A stretch of DNA of 64,000 bases from Verrucomicrobiaceae bacterium (GTDB lineage Bacteria > Verrucomicrobiota > Verrucomicrobiia > Verrucomicrobiales > Akkermansiaceae), in NCBI GenBank assembly GCA_027486655.1, contig JAIXOR010000004.1:1-64000 (forward strand). Direction: 5' to 3'. The notes below the pieces were generated by a model that saw only the letters and a list, made by a program, of their open reading frames with translations, was not told the origin of the DNA and did no database searches. Below, one piece after another: positions 11,101 through 19,392 of this stretch (positions are counted from its first letter, which is position 1; each line of letters opens with the position of its first letter). Both the position numbers and the translations under genes were made by a program.

Positions 11101-14100
11101 GTTGAGGAGGAGGGTTCCCGCACTGACGACGGTCCCTCCTGTGTGGCTGTTTTGGTTGGCGATGGAGAAGGTGCCTGCTCCGGTTTTGGTGAGTTGGCCG
11201 GTGCCGCGCAGGGCTCCCGTGCCGCTGAGGATGAGATCCGGAGCGGCGTCTCCGGTGGCGTTTGCGACGTTGAAGGTGCGATTGGCGATGCCGATGCCGT
11301 TGGCAATGGTGATGAACGAGGGCGTGCTGCCTCCGACGGTGAGATTGCCGTCGAGGGCGAGGTCCTCGCTGGCGTACTTGCCGGATCCGGTGCCGACGAT
11401 CGATCCGCCGTTCAGCGTGACGGCGGCGAGGTGGGCGTGATACGAGGTGAACTGGAGGGTGCCGCCTGAGTTGATGGTGAAGGCGGTGCCGTTGTTGGTC
11501 ACGTTGATGCCGGCGTGGACGACCGTGCCACCGTTGTTGATGGTGACGGGGGCGTTGGTGGGGAAGGTGTTGGTGTAGTCCGTTGGCTGGAGGACCACGG
11601 TGCCTGCATTGACGGTGAGTCCGCCGGTGAAGGTGTTGGTGGCTCCGAGGACGAGGGTTCCGGTGCCGGCCTTGGTCAATCCGAAGGCACCGGAGATGGC
11701 GCCTTTGGTGGTGAGCGTGCCGGCGGCCACGGTGAGGGTGCGGTTTGCGTTGAGAGTCGCAGTGCCGTTCAGAGTGAGGTTCTGGGGGCCGTTGAAACTG
11801 AAGTTTCCATTCCACGATTGGTTGCCGCCGATGGCGATCGTGGTCCCACTCGAATTGCCGAGCGCTCCGCCTGTGATGGTCAGGTTGCCGCCGCCGAGCG
11901 CGGAGGCGTGATTGACGGTGAGTTGGCCTGCGGTGAGCGAGGTGCCGCCGGTGTAGGTGTTGGCCGCGGCGAGGACGAGGTTGCCCGCGCCGGCTTTGGA
12001 CAGGCCGCCGGTGCCAGCCAGCACGGTCTGGATGGTGGCGGAGCTGTTGTTGACGGTGATGGTGGGCGTGCCGGATGAGGTGGCGAGCGTGAGTGTTCCG
12101 GAGCTGCCGGGGGCGAGGGTCCAGCCGTAAGTGGCCAGATAGTCGCCGAAGCGGAGGTTTCCAATGGTGCGGTTGCCGTCGAGGGTGACCGTGCGGTTGG
12201 CGGCGAGGTCGAGGCGGCTGAAGTCCGCGGTGGTGCCCGTGCCGGTGGCGACGGTGTTGGATGACCAGTTGGAGGCGACCGGCCACGATCCGCCCATGGC
12301 GTTGGTCCAGGTGGGAACGGAGGCGATGAGGAGGAGTGCAGGTTCGGAAATTGCGGAACCCTGGCTGTTGGTGGCGACGCAGCGGTAGGACTTGTTGTTG
12401 TCCCCGGTGACGGCGGTGAAGCTGTAACTCGCGGCGGTGGCCCCGGATATGTTGGTCCATGCCGAGCCTGCGCTGGGGCTGACTTGCCATTGATAGGTCG
12501 GCGCGGGCGTGCCGGTGGCTGCTGCGGAGAATGTGGCGGTCTGACCTGAGGCTGTTAGAACCGCATCGGCCGGATGGCTGGTGAAGGATGGCAGCGAGTT
12601 GGAGGTGACGGTGAGGATCGCCGCGGTGGAGGTGACGCTTGCGAGCGGGTTGGAAACGACGCAGCGATAGCGCGTGTTGTGAATGGCCGGGGTGGCTGCG
12701 GCCGTGGTGTAGGTGGTGCCCGTGGCTCCGGGAAGGTCGCTCCAGGTGGATCCGCCGTTGCTGCTGATTTGCCATTGGCAGCCGGGGACCGGCACTCCGC
12801 CCGTGGTGATCGAAAAGGTGGCCTGGACGCCTTGGCCGACGGATTGATCGACCGGTTGGCTGGCAATCAAGGCATCCGTGCCGACGCGGATGACACCGTC
12901 GACACTGAGGCGGCTGGTGTCCCACTTCAATCCCGCCGTCAATGGGGGCAGTTGGATGCTGGAGAACGAACCGGCGTATGCCGCGGAGCTGAAGAGGGTG
13001 AAGGAATCGCCCGCGGCCAGAGTGCCTCCGAGGTTGGTGACGGTGAGCGCGCCACCGTAGTTCAGCAGATCCATTCCGGTGATGCTGTCGCAGGTGGCGG
13101 TGGATTTGTGGATGTCCATCAGCGTGGATCCGCTGAGTGAGAGGACGGCTTGGGCGGTGAGGCTTCCCACACCGGCAACGCCTGGCGAAAGCGTCCCGGC
13201 GACCGATGCGTCTGCGGCGATGCTGCCGGTCCCGGTGAGGCTGCCGGCCACACCGATGCTGACCGGGCTGCCGGAGGTGAGGGATCCGGAAAGGCGGAGG
13301 GTGCCTGCGTTCACCGAGGTGGTCCCGGTGTAGAGCTGGCTGCCGTTGAGGACGAGTGTGCCGGTGCCGGCTTTGACGAGTCCGTCTGTTCCTTCGAGGA
13401 TCGATTGGATCACGGCGGTGCCGCCGTTGACGGTGATGGTTGGGTTTCCGCTGATTCCAATGTCGAGTGAGAGCGGGGAGCCGCTGATGATCCAGTTTCC
13501 GGTGAAGGAGGGGTTTCCGAAAACCATCCCGCCGATCGAGCGGGGGCTGGCGAGGGTCACGGTGGCGTCGGCGGCCGGGGTGACGGTCCCGAAGTCGGCG
13601 ATGGCGTCCGCACCGCTGGCTTCGATGCCACCGAGCCAGTTGGACGGGGTTTCCCAGGCACCTCCGCCGTTCTGGGTCCAGGTGCCGCCTGCGCCGGAGG
13701 TGTTGAAGGCGAGGTTCTCGCCATAGGAGGTGCCGATCGCATTGGTGGCGTAGGCGCGGACGTGATAGACCACGCCGGGTTCCAGATTGGTGAGTGCGGC
13801 GGAGAACGATCCGGTGCCGGTGCCGCTCACGGTTTTGGGGTCATAGATCGTGGGATAGGGGCTGGTGCTCCAGCAAATGCCGCGGCGGGTGATGGGCCAT
13901 CCGTTGTCTGCGGTGATGGTGGCTCCGGAGCTTGCGGATGATGGTTGGATGGCAGTGACCGCGGTGGTGGTCAATACCGGTCCTTGCAGGACGTTCACAC
14001 CGAGGGCGGCGCACTCACCCCAGCGGTCGGCCGAGGTCACCCAGTACCCCGCGGGATTGCCGCGGATGCGGGCCTTGTAGGCGTTGTCCGCCGGAACGAG

Positions 14101-17007
14101 CGTGCCGTTGTCGTAGGTGTGGAAGCCGATGGTTCCCTCGTTCTTGCTCGCACCCGGGAGGGTTTGGCCGGAGGGAAGCTGGATGGGCATGTTCCATTTT
14201 TCGAAGGGAATGGGGCAGTTGCCCGGGATCCAGACCTTGCGGACGTTGGTGTAATCGCCGGCGCGTGAATCGACGTTGAAGGGAACGGTGGGGTTGATGA
14301 TGATGTCCCGCGTGTAACTGATCGAGAGGCTGCCGCCGACCGTGTAGGAGAAGGTGGCGGTCATGTTGACCTGTTGATTGACCGGGACCTGGAAGGTGGT
14401 GGTGGGATTGAGGCTGGTGGGGGTGAATGCAAGGACCCTCGGGGTGCTCAGGTAGATGCCGGAGGGATCGGTGAGGGTGACGGAGCCGGTCATCCGAGTG
14501 TTGGAGGCCGGATCGGTCGATGGGGTGGGGCCGCCCCAAGCATCCCAGGTGGAGGTCGCGTTGTATCCGTTGACGGAGAATCGGTAGTTCGAGAGCCCGG
14601 TGGCGGGAACCGGGTTGTCGATGCTGGCGACCGTGATGTCGTGGCCGATGCCGAGGAGCATTTCGCAGTAATGCTGGCGCTCGGGTGAGGGGATTCCGGG
14701 GAGGTTGTGGACGAGAGTGGCAGCGGCGAGGGCCTCCCTTTGGAGAAACGCGAGGGTGCGGTCCGCGAGGTCGGTTCCGAGCGGCATGGCCCTGAGCTCG
14801 GCGAGTTTCGGTTGCAAGGATGCCGGCATTTTCGAACCGAGCGCCGCATCGACCATGTTCCAATCCGCGAGAACGCGCCAATAGAGCTTGCGGTCGACAT
14901 CGTAGGTGGGTGGGGTGGCCGGAAAGACCTGGGCCTGGGCGGTGGGCAGGCCGGTGATGGCGAGGTTGCGCTTGTGGTTGTTGAGGAGGATCAGGTAGCC
15001 ACCGGTGTCATAGGTGGGGCCGCCGTGGACGCCACCGTCCGCGCCGTGGAATTCGAGGCGGTTGGTGTTGAGGTTGATCCATCCGGAGAAATCGCGCTTT
15101 AGGGTGAGGCGCCACAGGAAGCGGTTCATGTTTGCCTGGTGTGCCTCGTTTCCCCAGATGCCGCAGGCGAGTGAGCCCATGATGAAGGTGAGGGCTTCCG
15201 AAGCGTGGCCGCCGTCCACATCGCCATAGGTGGTGGATTCTCCGAATTTCTTGCGGAAGAGTTCGGTGATGTATTGCGGGCCGCCGCGGATCTTGGTGGC
15301 GAGCACGCCTCCCGCACCGCAGGAGTAGGACTGGCCTGCGGAGGGCGTGACGGGGAAGGGATTGCGGCCGATGCCGCCGCGCGAGTAGGGGAGCTGGCCG
15401 CCGTTTCCACCGGCAAGTTCCTGCACCCGTTCGAGGAGTCCATCGAGTTTCCTGAGGTCGACGATGACCGGGCATTTCGAGGCAATGGCCAGCCCGGTGC
15501 CGACCGTGCCGGTGGCTCCGATGTATCCGGCTCCGCCGTATCCCATGTTCAGTCCGTGTCCGCAGGTGAAGTCTCCGGTGATCATTTCCTGGGCGTGGTT
15601 CACCGCCTGCTGGAGGCCGGGCAGGATGCTGTTGTCCCGGGTGCGGAGGTAGTATTCGGCGAGAAACATCAGCCGGATTCCCCGGGGGTAGGCCCAGCCG
15701 CCGGGATCGTTCGCGGCGACAAAGGTGGCGGCTTTCTGGATATGGGTGGTGTATGCGGGATCGCCGGTGGCCATCAGGCCCAGTCCGGCGAGAGCCGTGC
15801 GGAAATGGGCGTTGGCGTAGTCGCCGCCGCCGGAGGGCCAGGAGCCGTCGGTGTTCTGCGTGGTGGCAAGGCGGTGGGCGAGGATGGCCGCGTAGTTGGT
15901 CACCTTGGCGGATGCCGGATTGTAGGAGTCTCCGAAGCTGCCGATTTCGGGGATCGCAAACTCGATGGTCTCCAGATAGGGCGCGAGTTCCGGGGGGAGC
16001 ACGGGAGCCCCGGCCGCGTCGAATTGCCGGGGAGTTGCCGGAGTGGTGGCGAGGGTTGCCTTCCGGGTGCGGATCGTGGCGTTGAAGGATCCCGTGCCAC
16101 TTGCCTGGATCTTGAACTTGAGAGTCGTGTAACCGGCGGGCACGGCGTATTCGATCATCGAGTTGCCACGGGTGCCGATGCAGTTGGTGATGGTGGTGGC
16201 TCCGTCGAACACGGTCGCCCCGGTCGCGTCCTTGCCCATCTGCGGCGAGGCAAATCCGCATTTCTGGACGATCGTCTGGGCGTTCAGATAGAGAACGCCG
16301 CCGCTGCCGTTTTCGAGGCGTGGATTGATCCAGTTCGCGAGGCAGTTGTTAGAGCTTTGGGTGGTGAGTCTGGCGAAGTCGACTCCGGTCACGTTGACAG
16401 TGACTTCGGCTGTGGTGGCCGGGGCGGTGAGCAGGCCGCTGTTATGGGCGGTGAGCGCCGCGCGGACGAGCTTCATGCGGATCGCCCCCCGGCCTTCGGC
16501 GGCATCGACCAATTGTCCCGCGTGGATTTCGAGTCCGCGGCTGTTCTTGGATTGCACGGCGAACGGGAAGGTGACGGCGGACGCGGTCTTGATCCGCTGG
16601 TCCTCCATTTCGAGAATGATGTCACCCGGATAGAGCTGACCATCCGCCGGCCCGCCGGCCGGGGTGTCGAGCACTCCGAAGGCGTTTTGGATCAACCCGG
16701 AGGCATCGACGAGGACCGGAGGATAGAGGGCGGCGAAAGCGGCGGTGGAGAGGTCCTGATCAAAAGGCCGTGCCTTGACGCCGAGCGGGCCCAGATAGAG
16801 GAAGGTGGCGTTGGCGCAATCCACCGAGGTGCTGCTGAAGTAGTCTCCCCAGGGCCCCGGGCGGGTTGAATAGAAAGCCGACGGAGAAAGCGCGGTTCCG
16901 TATTGGGCCTTCCATGCGTTGAGATCGAATGCAGCCTGCGATTGACCGGTCATCGAGGCGAGGATCGTGGCCCCGAGCATCAAGGTGCGGCTGAGGATGG
17001 GCTTCAT
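5200..17007 (-). CDS. Giant DUF6288-type secreted protein with PATR and Ig-like repeats
   Basis: The protein has 3935 residues. A signal peptide (MKPILSRTLMLGATILASMT, then ...QSQA) is followed by a PDZ-like segment at about 30-230 ('GDIILEMEDQRIKTASAVTF') and an alpha/alpha-toroid-like region at about 330-830 with 'NTDGSWPSGGGDY' style repeats, as in DUF6288 proteins. From about residue 1005 the rest is modular. A fibronectin-like unit with 'RGICWSTSPYPT', a PATR beta-helix block opening with 'W..ASNW' and containing 'GTGTLVLNG' strands, and Ig-like units alternate in about three rounds. A fourth PATR block, two He_PIG domains (about 3600-3790) and a calcium-type tail 'DADGDGLCNLLEFAL' close the protein. 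No outer-membrane beta-barrel is present, so it is not a classical autotransporter. It starts 11 bp after the YdjY gene. The function is probably surface-associated processing or adhesion; the exact role is unknown. Confidence 0.85.
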   Translation of the reverse strand: MKPILSRTLMLGATILASMTGQSQAAFDLNAWKAQYGTALSPSAFYSTRPGPWGDYFSSTSVDCANATFLYLGPLGVKARPFDQDLSTAAFAALYPPVLVDASGLIQNAFGVLDTPAGGPADGQLYPGDIILEMEDQRIKTASAVTFPFAVQSKNSRGLEIHAGQLVDAAEGRGAIRMKLVRAALTAHNSGLLTAPATTAEVTVNVTGVDFARLTTQSSNNCLANWINPRLENGSGGVLYLNAQTIVQKCGFASPQMGKDATGATVFDGATTITNCIGTRGNSMIEYAVPAGYTTLKFKIQASGTGSFNATIRTRKATLATTPATPRQFDAAGAPVLPPELAPYLETIEFAIPEIGSFGDSYNPASAKVTNYAAILAHRLATTQNTDGSWPSGGGDYANAHFRTALAGLGLMATGDPAYTTHIQKAATFVAANDPGGWAYPRGIRLMFLAEYYLRTRDNSILPGLQQAVNHAQEMITGDFTCGHGLNMGYGGAGYIGATGTVGTGLAIASKCPVIVDLRKLDGLLERVQELAGGNGGQLPYSRGGIGRNPFPVTPSAGQSYSCGAGGVLATKIRGGPQYITELFRKKFGESTTYGDVDGGHASEALTFIMGSLACGIWGNEAHQANMNRFLWRLTLKRDFSGWINLNTNRLEFHGADGGVHGGPTYDTGGYLILLNNHKRNLAITGLPTAQAQVFPATPPTYDVDRKLYWRVLADWNMVDAALGSKMPASLQPKLAELRAMPLGTDLADRTLAFLQREALAAATLVHNLPGIPSPERQHYCEMLLGIGHDITVASIDNPVPATGLSNYRFSVNGYNATSTWDAWGGPTPSTDPASNTRMTGSVTLTDPSGIYLSTPRVLAFTPTSLNPTTTFQVPVNQQVNMTATFSYTVGGSLSISYTRDIIINPTVPFNVDSRAGDYTNVRKVWIPGNCPIPFEKWNMPIQLPSGQTLPGASKNEGTIGFHTYDNGTLVPADNAYKARIRGNPAGYWVTSADRWGECAALGVNVLQGPVLTTTAVTAIQPSSASSGATITADNGWPITRRGICWSTSPYPTIYDPKTVSGTGTGSFSAALTNLEPGVVYHVRAYATNAIGTSYGENLAFNTSGAGGTWTQNGGGAWETPSNWLGGIEASGADAIADFGTVTPAADATVTLASPRSIGGMVFGNPSFTGNWIISGSPLSLDIGISGNPTITVNGGTAVIQSILEGTDGLVKAGTGTLVLNGSQLYTGTTSVNAGTLRLSGSLTSGSPVSIGVAGSLTGTGSIAADASVAGTLSPGVAGVGSLTAQAVLSLSGSTLMDIHKSTATCDSITGMDLLNYGGALTVTNLGGTLAAGDSFTLFSSAAYAGSFSSIQLPPLTAGLKWDTSRLSVDGVIRVGTDALIASQPVDQSVGQGVQATFSITTGGVPVPGCQWQISSNGGSTWSDLPGATGTTYTTAAATPAIHNTRYRCVVSNPLASVTSTAAILTVTSNSLPSFTSHPADAVLTASGQTATFSAAATGTPAPTYQWQVSPSAGSAWTNISGATAASYSFTAVTGDNNKSYRCVATNSQGSAISEPALLLIASVPTWTNAMGGSWPVASNWSSNTVATGTGTTADFSRLDLAANRTVTLDGNRTIGNLRFGDYLATYGWTLAPGSSGTLTLATSSGTPTITVNNSSATIQTVLAGTGGLSKAGAGNLVLAAANTYTGGTSLTAGQLTVNHASALGGGNLTITGGALGNSSGTTIAIGGNQSWNGNFSFNGPQNLTLNGTATLNANRTLTVAAGTLTTKGAISGAFGLTKAGTGTLVLGATNTFTGGLTVNAGTVVLQPTDYTNTFPTNAPVTINNGGTVVHAGINVTNNGTAFTINSGGTLQFTSYHAHLAAVTLNGGSIVGTGSGKYASEDLALDGNLTVGGSTPSFITIANGIGIANRTFNVANATGDAAPDLILSGTGALRGTGQLTKTGAGTFSIANQNSHTGGTVVSAGTLLLNDGSLGTGAVSVSSGATLSGSGSIAGSATIAGNLSPGSGTAVGNLAFATNLTLSGTTTLKLSKSGGSITKDTLGIGGTLTCGGTLNVTATGDALATGDSIQLFTAGSFAGTFATVNLPALSGGLVWDTSRLYIDGSISLGKIPQSIDFPAVSAMTVGDVIALDAQATSGLGVTFTSSNPAVGLLQFGNLLTAFGSGTTVITSSQPGNTFYQAAPDVSRTLTVSPSLPAVATEPVIPVTTTTASSGGSNLWDGGDPITERGVCWSTSPNPTVSNNRTIDGTGSADFTSTLTGLTGTSTYYIRAYVKNSAGYAYGNTLTYNSPLDGVWIQNASGNWSVATNWSGNLIPQGYGSSASFSTLNITADRTVTLDTDVTLGSLSFRDSTASHNWILAPGTGSLALAALSGTPSIVVTNQTATLNTPLSGTTGFTKTGSGTLALGAYNPVSGPISIQAGIVRQTTNNTFSPDSTLTLANATLEVRYGSYNINWVDVNSLTLGGGATLRAASQYQVDNGDIGFKDNIAVIGTNTVYATGGSYGKHNWLSGGMTGPGTAVVNLTNGAGYGAYADRRAIILESLFGDWTGYQGTIRAVNDVTIKGTVDLRNAKVVVDGSIGLYANGASAEMGELTGAGTLEANGKTSGLWRVGHLGTSTTFSGIINGASQLIKVGSGSLTLSNANLHSGGTTVNAGTLLASNTTGSATGSGPVTVAAGATLGGSGTINGPTTINGTVAPGSPGIGTMTINNTLALAGQTSMELQKSGSTLTHDRIQGLSSLTLGGSLTVTATGTPLAAGDSFTLFSATAISGSFTSVTLPTLDPGLAWDTSQLGTNGSISILSLGIPQTITFTAPGSRSFGDAPFALTASATSGLAVTFNSSNPSVATVNGSTVTITGVGTSVITASQAGNAGYAPAPDVQHTLTVTAAPPVVTTSPAGSITSGSASTGGTVVSDGGATITARGICRSLTANPTLADTFTSEAPGTGAFSSTLTGLPPGTTIHVRAYATNSAGTSYGANLTFTTLLDDQFTWTQASGGSWTVASNWRLNSIGAGASKTIHFDALDLASDLAISLDASQTLGHLVFSDATPSHGWAITPVAGSTLTLQASTTPSITVSNQSASIASPVAGGSGLLKQGPGSLVLTAPNTYTGNTTIQQGVLELGSAARLYNGAYNNTDTITILNNGIWRMPDFSYAATGQLADYRERRVIDGGTIEVTGASHSSGQNFTTTANGGTFRYTQSAGTLTLSGNTNGNIRTDGPLAFDTAGQITVTEILEGPGSLIKQDSGTLLLNQNGNSFSGNLTVQSGTLQTGSSAGGGTNGHLGLVSGTRSVTVNTATLRFTGNNVFGGAGKSAATIPSLLMDGGTLSSTRFNIIGNLTLRGGILEQTTTDSGSYEGYQFLGNITVDGNSPSTIRSSNGRANHLLNGTTTFQVADATSNNSTDLLVSNPLRNSSGDYGLTTGSLEKSGPGTMDLAAACTYTGSTTVTAGTLVVSGSLGASPTTVASGATLAGNGSIAGTVLNLGNIAPASSSAGTLTINNTLTLGPDSSIDWQITDWNAAPGTGHDRIIATSALITATSTDPVVIRIAGTPAGFSESSRSFTLIQTSAGTTGFDPSRFTIDTSGVLAGSGSWSIALAANQVNLVYTRSNQSPAFAADPILASTTQNAAFSGQLTAIDPDANELLTFSKISGPAWLSVSPSGALSGSPANSDVGTQTFSVRVTDSFNAVANASLQITVANLNDAPSFSSPSINAPDAVGNTPYSGTVASSATDPDLIHGDSLTYTKTSGPSWLAIAPDGSLSGTPPPADTGTNLFTLRATDSGGLHAETTLTIQVNPGNPDANGNAINDAWETTMFGNAAPGANPPDADADGDGLCNLLEFALDTHPLQPNPSPLTHSIVDTPTGPRLRLSVPRNPLSSNLQFIVEVSGDMNATAWASDTAVDTLVVTDTPTLLVVQDRGNAVAGASRFIRLKLRSID

Positions 17008-17018
17008 GAATTGGGTTT

Positions 17019-18137
17019 TCAGGGTGGAGAGGGAAGATCGGCCACTCGTGCGATCACGGCGGTGACCTCCGTGCCAGTGGCGGGGAGGGTGGATTCGTTC
17101 GGCAGGTGGACCTCATCGTCCGAGCGATCCGCCATGGGATTGTTCACCAGGGCGAGATCGTCTGCGACGAGCGAGACGATGGAGCCCTCGGTGATGGCGG
17201 CAAATCCGGCCTTGTTGAAACGCGAGCCGTTGTAGAGCCACGGTGTCTCGGGTGTCGTGCTGCGGGGTGTGGCGGGAGAGCCGGTGGCGAGTAGGTTCCC
17301 GAGCAATTGCTTCCGGAGGGTGCCATCCGGATTCCATTCGATGTGAATGCGGACGGCCGCTTCCTCGGGAACGCGGAGGGTCCGGTCAGGCGCCGCTTCG
17401 CAAGGAGAGGGCTTGGTTCCTAACAGAAGCATCGCCATGTGGATGTCCCGGGGTGATGCGTCCGTGGAGAACAAGGCCTCGTGCACTTTCCCGCTGCGGG
17501 TGACCACGGCGTATTCGATCGTTCCGCGGGTCATGTTGACGGTGGCTGGAAACCGGATCGAGCGGCTGAGTTGATCGATCTCGACAAGGCCGACGCGGAG
17601 TTTTCCGGGGGCGGTCTTTTCGATGCGGAGCCCTCTGCGCAACTGCTCTTCGGCCTCGGCGCGGCTCATCGAGGCGGAGGCGGGGATGGCCGCGCTTTCC
17701 GGCATTTTCGGATTTCTGGGGCGGAATGCGTCCTCTTCCGGGGTTTTTGCGAGAACGTAGCCCTGGTTTTCCGGTGCGGTTTTGAGTTCCCAGCGCACGG
17801 GCTCGGCAAACAGGCGGATGACTCCGGATAGCGGTGCCTCTTTGGTATCGGCAGATGAATCGAAGCGGAATTCGCCCTCCGAGGGATGCAGGATGGTGCC
17901 GCTGGCGGAAAGAACGGTTCCATCGTCCGAGCGGCGGCTTTGCAGAAGCTTCCCAAGCACCGGCCTGCCATCCGGGAGTGTGAGCCGGAAATGATCGCCC
18001 TCGATCAGAGCGCGGCTGAGGAAGTCCTTGGAAAGTGGTGGAATCCCGGAAACCGACGCGAGTGCGGCATGGCAGCAAACCAGCCCTGCCAAAACCCACG
18101 ATCCCCGGCCCCAAGGCGAGATGCGTCCGGAATTCAT
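17019..18137 (-). CDS. YdjY-domain secreted protein
   Basis: The protein has 372 residues. I chose the ATG at 18137 because it opens a clear signal peptide (MNSGRISPWGRGSWVLAGLV, then CCHAALA); the frame is open further upstream but that extension is basic and unlike a protein start. The YdjY-like domain is at about residues 180-240, with 'TIEYAVVTRSGKVHEALFST' followed by 'RDIHMAMLLLG', the family hallmark. The C-terminal part 'LVADDLALVNNPMADRSDDE' is also typical of verrucomicrobial and planctomycete YdjY proteins. No enzymatic residues can be named. It ends 11 bp before the DUF6288 giant, so the two are almost certainly co-transcribed. I infer that it partners the giant at the cell surface. 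Confidence 0.8.
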   Translation of the reverse strand: MNSGRISPWGRGSWVLAGLVCCHAALASVSGIPPLSKDFLSRALIEGDHFRLTLPDGRPVLGKLLQSRRSDDGTVLSASGTILHPSEGEFRFDSSADTKEAPLSGVIRLFAEPVRWELKTAPENQGYVLAKTPEEDAFRPRNPKMPESAAIPASASMSRAEAEEQLRRGLRIEKTAPGKLRVGLVEIDQLSRSIRFPATVNMTRGTIEYAVVTRSGKVHEALFSTDASPRDIHMAMLLLGTKPSPCEAAPDRTLRVPEEAAVRIHIEWNPDGTLRKQLLGNLLATGSPATPRSTTPETPWLYNGSRFNKAGFAAITEGSIVSLVADDLALVNNPMADRSDDEVHLPNESTLPATGTEVTAVIARVADLPSPP

Positions 18138-18250
18138 GGAGTGCGAGGCATGGGCGAAACGAAACGGGAAACCTAAAATAGACCCGGGAGACTCACCCGC
18201 AATCCGCGGTGAGTCAATCCGAATGAAGGTCCCGGCACGCCTGTGCCGGC

Positions 18251-19342
18251 TCAGGGCTTGGGCGCGCTTTCCTCGGAAAGCAGGGCTTCCGCGGTGAGCT
18301 CCGCAAACGAGCCCGGGCTTCCGGCGTAGTGGATCTTGCGGTCGCCATCGAGCACATAGACCAGGGGAAGCGAGCCCACGCGGAATTCGCGCGCGAGTTG
18401 ATTGGTGGCGTCCGAAAAGTTCCGCCACGGGATGGTGCCATCCCCTTCGAGAGAGCGCAGGCGATCCAGCGGATCCTGATTCACGCCGAGCACGGTGAAG
18501 GGCCTGCCTTCGAATTTCCTCATTGTTTCCCGGGTCATTTGCACGACGCGGTCGGCTTCCTGCATGGTACCGCTCCAGAAGATCAGGTAAACGACCTTGC
18601 CCTTGAGCTCCGAGAGTTTCAGTGGGCGTCCGGCCGAGTCCACCCCGGAGAGGTCCGGGGCTTCCCGGCCTTTGGTGAGGAAGCGGATGATGTAAAGCTC
18701 GTCCTCGGCGAGTTTGGCCACGGTGGTGGATCCGATCGGGACGTCCGAGCTCTGGATGATGGCCTTGCGCAGATAGGTGAGGCGTTTGCGCATGATCTCG
18801 CCATCGTCGCCGAGGCCCTTGAGCGCCATGGCATTGGCCAGCGCGGCCACTCCCTGGACCTTGGCGTCGGGATTTTCCGCCTGGATTTTCTCAAGAATCG
18901 CCAGCGAACGTGGATCGGGAAGGGCCACAAGCGCCATGCACATCGGAGCGAGCTTTGCGCTCTTGAGATGTTTGGCTTCCAGGGTCTTGCGGATGGACTC
19001 CACCTCGGCGGCATAGGCCGGCGTGTTGGCCCCATCCGGACCGGTGGTGACCAGACCGGGGGTGGCCCGGATGAACCAAGCGGCGGGTTCGATGGTCCAC
19101 TCCTGGTCGAGCGAATTGCCGATCGCCGCCCACATTTCCTTGACCGGTCCGCTGATGTCGGGGCGGTTGGCGGCGGCCTTCGCGCGGGCTTCCGGGGTGC
19201 TTGCGGCACGGGTTTCGAGCGACCAGGTTTCCATTCGCAGATCCCAGGTTTTCTGGATCTTCTGGGCGTCCGCGGGCGATGCGGCGGCGGCTGCCTGAAG
19301 CAGCAGAAGGGTCGCGGCGGTGCGGCGGAGCAGGCGGTTCAT
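18251..19342 (-). CDS. Secreted thioredoxin-fold (TlpA/redoxin-like) protein lacking the CXXC active site
   Basis: The protein has 363 residues and a signal peptide (MNRLLRRTAATLLLLQAAAA). The N-terminal half is helical. The C-terminal half, from about residue 225, has the redoxin layout: 'FLTKGREAPDLSGVDSAGRP', then 'LKGKVVYLIFWSGTMQEADR', and later the cis-proline strand 'VGSLPLVYVLDGDRKI'. In TlpA and ResA proteins the FW strand is followed by a CxxC pair; here the segment is 'FWSGTMQEAD' with no cysteine, so ordinary dithiol chemistry is not possible at that site. The start was placed at the signal peptide because the open extension upstream overlaps the end of dxr. It lies 50 bp downstream of dxr. 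Structural or chaperone use of the fold is a guess. Confidence 0.78.
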   Translation of the reverse strand: MNRLLRRTAATLLLLQAAAAASPADAQKIQKTWDLRMETWSLETRAASTPEARAKAAANRPDISGPVKEMWAAIGNSLDQEWTIEPAAWFIRATPGLVTTGPDGANTPAYAAEVESIRKTLEAKHLKSAKLAPMCMALVALPDPRSLAILEKIQAENPDAKVQGVAALANAMALKGLGDDGEIMRKRLTYLRKAIIQSSDVPIGSTTVAKLAEDELYIIRFLTKGREAPDLSGVDSAGRPLKLSELKGKVVYLIFWSGTMQEADRVVQMTRETMRKFEGRPFTVLGVNQDPLDRLRSLEGDGTIPWRNFSDATNQLAREFRVGSLPLVYVLDGDRKIHYAGSPGSFAELTAEALLSEESAPKP

Positions 19343-19392
19343 GGCGGGAGCATTAATCGCTGGCGGCCACGGATGGAAACCGAAAACCGATT

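Noticed and set aside
9335..12925. A 1196-codon minus-strand frame rich in His, Arg and Pro
   Set aside because: It is an alternative frame of the DUF6288/PATR giant, whose own frame has clear repeats and domains.
15205..16869. Plus-strand 554-codon frame
   Set aside because: Antisense to the N-terminal part of the DUF6288 protein; no signal, no domain, and composition typical of shadow frames.
5200..17007. Classical autotransporter with beta-barrel
   Set aside because: Although PATR repeats are abundant, the C-terminus is a calcium-type tail plus a small beta domain, with no barrel or terminal aromatic residue. The same holds for the protein at 48601-52569.
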